Shown piece by piece: positions 60,830 through 64,000 of a stretch of 64,000 nt of DNA. Every line of letters begins with the position of its first letter. The stretch's first letter is position 1. The stretch comes from Bacillus sp. OV166 (lineage in GTDB: Bacteria; Bacillota; Bacilli; Bacillales; Cytobacillaceae), in NCBI RefSeq assembly GCF_900177675.1, contig NZ_FXWM01000001.1, forward strand, positions 1,125,001-1,189,000, given 5' to 3'. Both the position numbers and the translations under genes were made by a program. The notes beneath the pieces were generated by a model. It ran no database searches and had not been told where the DNA came from. It was given only the letters and a program-made list of their open reading frames with translations.

Positions 60830-60858
60830 ACTGTATTAGTGTGCAAACGTTTGCGCAA
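60830..60858 (-). promoter_or_regulatory. Amylopullulanase promoter with LacI-type operator
   Basis: On the minus strand TTGCGC (60853-60858), 17-bp spacer, TACAGT (60830-60835). The palindrome GCAAACGTTTGC (60843-60854) fills the spacer and is a LacI/MalR-type operator, probably bound by the divergent regulator. The remaining gap to 61133 holds AT-rich DNA and a TATAAT near 60997. Confidence 0.75.
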
Positions 60859-61133
60859 TCACTTTCAAAATTTATTATATCTTTTTCTCAGCACAATTCA
60901 ATAGAAAACCAGAAAAAAATCTAAATTTTCTGATACATCATTACCAAAATCGGGAAGTCATTATTTTTTAGCTGTATAACTAGTTGTAAACACTTTATAA
61001 TAAAGGGTGGATTGTGCAACCGATTTCGTTAATGTAAGTGCTGTAAAGACGATGGAATATGCAAAAATGACCGTTTCTATTATATTAAAATTAGTAGTAG
61101 AATCAATTAACTTCGAATGAGAGGGGAGAAGAA

Positions 61134-62183
61134 ATGGCTGTTACCATCAAGGATGTGGCAAAGCTTGCAGATGTCGCGCCATCAACTGTTTCAAGAGTAA
61201 TTGCCAATAATTCACGAATTAGTGAAGCAACGAAACGAAAAGTTAAAAAAGCAATGGAACAGCTAGGGTATCATCCTAACCAAAATGCCAGAAGTCTTGC
61301 CAGTCAATCAACCCAAACAATAGGGCTTGTCATGCCGAGTTCTGGAGATGTCGTTTTTCAGAATCCGTTTTTCCCTTCTATTTTACAGGGAATAAGTGAG
61401 GGGGCCCGTGAAAAAAAATATGCTTTGCAAATGACAACAGGGAAATTAGAAAAGGAAACACTTGAAGCAGTTATTAATATGGTACAAGGGAAAAGAGTAG
61501 ATGGCATGATTCTTCTTAACTCCAAGGTGGAGGATAAAGTCATTTCGTACTTAAGAAAAAGGGATTTTCCTTTTGTTGTTATTGGAAAACCTTCTAAAGA
61601 TGCAGAAGAAATCACACATGTTGATAATGATAATGTTCGTGCCATGAGCGAAGCTACTGAATACTTAATAGACCATGGCCATCGGAAAATTGCTTTTATT
61701 GGAGGGAACCCAGAACTAATGGTTACGGTTGACCGTTTGAATGGGTATAGGCAGGCTTTAAAAAAGGCAAACATTCCTATAAAAAATGAATATATCCTTC
61801 ATGAGGAATTCCTAAGGGAAGGCGGTCAAGAGGCGGTGAGTGAGTTAATGGCACTTGAGCAACGCCCAACTTCACTCGTAGTAGTTGATGACTTAATGGC
61901 ACTAGGTGTACTTAGTACATTAGATGAGCTGGGAATCAGGGTTCCGAAAGAAATCTCAGTGGTTAGTTTTAATAACGTCCTCTTAGCAGAAATGTCCAAA
62001 CCACCCTTAACTTCAGTGGATATTCATATTTTTGAGCTTGGATATCAAGCATCGAGGAGTTTGATTCAACTAATCGAAGATCGGACAGAACCAACCAAGC
62101 GGATTATCATTCCTCATCATTTGGTTGAACGTCAATCATGCAGTCACCAAATTCCTATAAGCGATTCGAAGCATTCGATGTGA
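61134..62183 (+). CDS. LacI family transcriptional regulator (MalR-like)
   Basis: 349 residues. The N-terminal helix-turn-helix and hinge, TIKDVAKLADVAPSTVSRVI through PNQNARSLA, precede a periplasmic-binding-protein-like effector domain (about 60-335). It resembles MalR-type regulators of maltose and starch use. Divergent from the amylopullulanase gene, whose promoter contains a fitting CG-centred palindrome. GAGGGGAG precedes the ATG. Confidence 0.92.
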   Translation: MAVTIKDVAKLADVAPSTVSRVIANNSRISEATKRKVKKAMEQLGYHPNQNARSLASQSTQTIGLVMPSSGDVVFQNPFFPSILQGISEGAREKKYALQMTTGKLEKETLEAVINMVQGKRVDGMILLNSKVEDKVISYLRKRDFPFVVIGKPSKDAEEITHVDNDNVRAMSEATEYLIDHGHRKIAFIGGNPELMVTVDRLNGYRQALKKANIPIKNEYILHEEFLREGGQEAVSELMALEQRPTSLVVVDDLMALGVLSTLDELGIRVPKEISVVSFNNVLLAEMSKPPLTSVDIHIFELGYQASRSLIQLIEDRTEPTKRIIIPHHLVERQSCSHQIPISDSKHSM

Positions 62184-62426
62184 TTTGCACCGAGTGCTTT
62201 TCTTTATTCTTGCGAAAAATGGGCGAAAGGTCATATAACACGTTAATTGAACTTTGAAGGAAGAATGAAAAATAGCAAAATAATAGATATTTCAATTATA
62301 TTATCTATGTTTATTTGCATATCCAAGATATAAGATGTAATCAAATAAGTAATGTTTTGAACAAGCAGAAGAGAGAATTAAAGAAAACCTATAGAGAAAA
62401 TGATGGCAAAAAAAGGAGATATAAAA

Positions 62427-63512
62427 ATGACGAATAGAAACTATCATTTAGTTATAGTTGGTTACGGTGGTATGGGAAGCTATCATGGAAAGCTGCTCAA
62501 AGAAAACCAAAACATAAATGTCGTTGGAACCTATGATATTCTGGAGGAAAGAAGAGCCGCTTCCTTGGCTGATGGATACAAGGTATATGAAAGTTTAACT
62601 GCTGTTTTAACCGACGATTCTGTTGATTTTGTTCTTATCGCCACTCCTAACGATGTGCATAAAGAAATCGCAGTCGCAGCCTTAAACGCCAAAAAGCATG
62701 TAATTTGTGAAAAGCCGGTCACTATATACAGTGAAGAGTTAATCGAAATTATGCAGGCTGCAAAAATGAATGACAGAGCGTTTATTGTGCACCAAAACCG
62801 CAGATGGGATGAAGACTTTCTAACGATAAAAAAAGTATACGATGAACTGATTATCGGAGATGTCTTTCATATTGAATCACGGGTACAAGGAGCAAACGGG
62901 ATTCCGGGAGACTGGCGCCATCAGAAGGCTTATGGCGGGGGGATGCTGCTGGACTGGGGTGTCCATTTACTAGATCAACTGCTATTTATGATCGACAGTA
63001 AGATTACGAGTGTTTATGCCAATTTAAGTTATATTTTAGGGAACGAAGTAGACGATGGTTTTCAAGTGTTTATCACGTTTGAGAACGGCATCACCTCTTT
63101 AGTGGAAGTGGGAACAACAAACTTCATTCAACTGCCGCGGTGGTACGCAAAAGGAACAACAGGAACGGCAGTCATCCATGATTGGGATATTAACGGTAAA
63201 ATCGTGACGCAAAATCGGGGAGTGGAGGTAGAAGCCCCGAAACCGATTAAAGCCGGGCAAGGGTTGACGAAAACGATGGCACCTCCGTCTGAAAAAGCTG
63301 TCTGTACATCGGATTTACCGAAAGTAGATAAGACGATGGAAAGCTTTTATGACAATGTGATTTCTGTAGTTGAAGGAAAAGCAGAACCAATCATCAAAAA
63401 TGAGGAAGTTTTGCGTGTTTTACAATTGATGGAAACGATTTTTAAATCAGCAGAGACAAACGAAGTCGTCAAAGACTTTGATAGGGTAATGGACGGGAAA
63501 ATCCTATTTTAG
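62427..63512 (+). CDS. Gfo/Idh/MocA family oxidoreductase
   Basis: 361 residues. Rossmann motif LVIVGYGGMGSYH, catalytic-site motif CEKPVTIYSEEL with the expected EKP, and GGGMLLDWGVHLLDQLL. AAAGGAG lies 8 nt before the ATG at 62427; a start at 62400 lacks such a site. NAD(P)-dependent dehydrogenase of a polyol, sugar or inositol-like substrate. It may be regulated by the convergent AraC gene at the window end. Confidence 0.88.
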   Translation: MTNRNYHLVIVGYGGMGSYHGKLLKENQNINVVGTYDILEERRAASLADGYKVYESLTAVLTDDSVDFVLIATPNDVHKEIAVAALNAKKHVICEKPVTIYSEELIEIMQAAKMNDRAFIVHQNRRWDEDFLTIKKVYDELIIGDVFHIESRVQGANGIPGDWRHQKAYGGGMLLDWGVHLLDQLLFMIDSKITSVYANLSYILGNEVDDGFQVFITFENGITSLVEVGTTNFIQLPRWYAKGTTGTAVIHDWDINGKIVTQNRGVEVEAPKPIKAGQGLTKTMAPPSEKAVCTSDLPKVDKTMESFYDNVISVVEGKAEPIIKNEEVLRVLQLMETIFKSAETNEVVKDFDRVMDGKILF

Positions 63513-63540
63513 ATATATAAAATAGGATTGTATCAAATAA

Positions 63541-63605
63541 TAGAAAAGCTAGAAATACTGATGTGAAGTGGGAAACTCAGTGATTTCTAGCTTTTCTAAT
63601 TTTAT
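63541..63605. terminator. Bidirectional terminator
   Basis: TAGAAAAGCTAGAAAT pairs perfectly with its complement (16 bp, 26-nt loop) between the convergent Gfo/Idh/MocA and AraC genes. Confidence 0.85.
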
Positions 63606-63637
63606 TAAAACATTACATGTATAGGAAAACATTTAAT

Positions 63638-64000
63638 CTAGTATTCTATCCGCCTGTACGCACCAGGAGCAACGCCGTATTTCTTTTTAAATACCTTATG
63701 AAAGTAAGGATAGGTTCCGAAGCCGCAGTCTTCAGCAATCTGTTCAAGTGTCAGTGTAGTGTATTTCATCCGCTCAATGGCCGAGGATAAGCGGATTGCC
63801 TGCGCGTATTCCATCATCGTTTTCCCAACGCTGCTTTTGAATAGATGAACGGACCTTGAGACGCTGAGCCCAGCATGCTTCGCCACATCCTCCACTTTAA
63901 AGGCGATCGTGGCATGCTCCTCAATGTAACGCATCATCCGTGTCACCGTATACGGGTGACTGAAGGATCGGCCGGTTTCGCTGATAGCCCGTTCCAGAGA
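63638..64000 (-). CDS. AraC family regulator (C-terminal part, gene runs off the window)
   Basis: The frame is open to the window edge, so only the C-terminal 120 residues are present. They hold an AraC/XylS DNA-binding domain with two helix-turn-helices: VEDVAKHAGLSVSRSVHLFK and LEQIAEDCGFGTYPYFHKVF. An internal GTG at 63946 is not the start. The N-terminal sensor domain, probably a cupin, lies outside. Possibly controls the neighbouring oxidoreductase gene. Confidence 0.9.
   Translation of the reverse strand, partial: SLERAISETGRSFSHPYTVTRMMRYIEEHATIAFKVEDVAKHAGLSVSRSVHLFKSSVGKTMMEYAQAIRLSSAIERMKYTTLTLEQIAEDCGFGTYPYFHKVFKKKYGVAPGAYRRIEY

Overview
The window is a low-GC chromosomal stretch of a Bacillaceae bacterium, most like Neobacillus or Bacillus. 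That placement is an inference. It rests on strong AGGAGG-type ribosome binding sites, the Bacillus-type gnt operator, DUF3889/DUF3231/MOSC/DoxX families, a secreted M4 neutral protease, YesM/YesN-type regulators, and GC-rich intergenic repeats typical of this family. There is no rRNA, tRNA, insertion sequence, prophage or CRISPR array.

Region 1 (1-32 kb) is a mosaic of small housekeeping, stress and resistance genes. It starts with the 5' end of a gluconate operon (gntR and the start of gntK) with its operator. Next come a MOSC protein, a double GNAT acetyltransferase, an HD hydrolase, an FAD monooxygenase and an AlkZ-related protein. An MFS exporter follows behind an attenuator-like leader, then an orphan histidine kinase, a DUF3231 protein, a neutral protease and an RlmI-type methyltransferase. 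Two nearly identical DoxX genes form a recent tandem duplication. They are followed by a decayed dimethylamine monooxygenase-type cluster whose first gene carries an internal inversion. After that come an ArsR/SRPBCC operon with a leaderless-looking promoter, a TetR/metallo-beta-lactamase-fold operon with twin operators, several VOC and DinB proteins, a paired SMR exporter and a truncated haemoglobin. Three loci carry two tandem copies of a 52-bp repeat, one carries five copies of a 21-bp repeat, and a 13-mer (GGTGTCAGGCACC or its complement) recurs six times.

Region 2 (32-56 kb) is a carbohydrate island. A CUT1-type ABC importer (binding protein and two permeases) is divergent from a YesM/YesN-type two-component system. 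A second histidine kinase and AraC-type response regulator follow, with a solute-binding protein that has no lipobox and appears to be a membrane-anchored sensor. Next are an LplB/YtcP/LipO-type importer, a cytoplasmic GH32 fructosidase, a 1268-residue secreted multidomain GH32 enzyme, a PfkB sugar kinase and a Gfo/Idh/MocA oxidoreductase. The likely logic is extracellular fructan cleavage, oligosaccharide import, intracellular hydrolysis and phosphorylation. No ABC ATPase is encoded, so both importers probably rely on a shared MsmX-type ATPase encoded elsewhere.

Region 3 (56-64 kb) has a 1476-residue secreted GH13 amylopullulanase-like enzyme on the minus strand. It is divergent from a LacI-family regulator, with a cre-like site and a LacI-type operator in between. 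A second Gfo/Idh/MocA oxidoreductase and the C-terminal part of an AraC-family regulator end the window.
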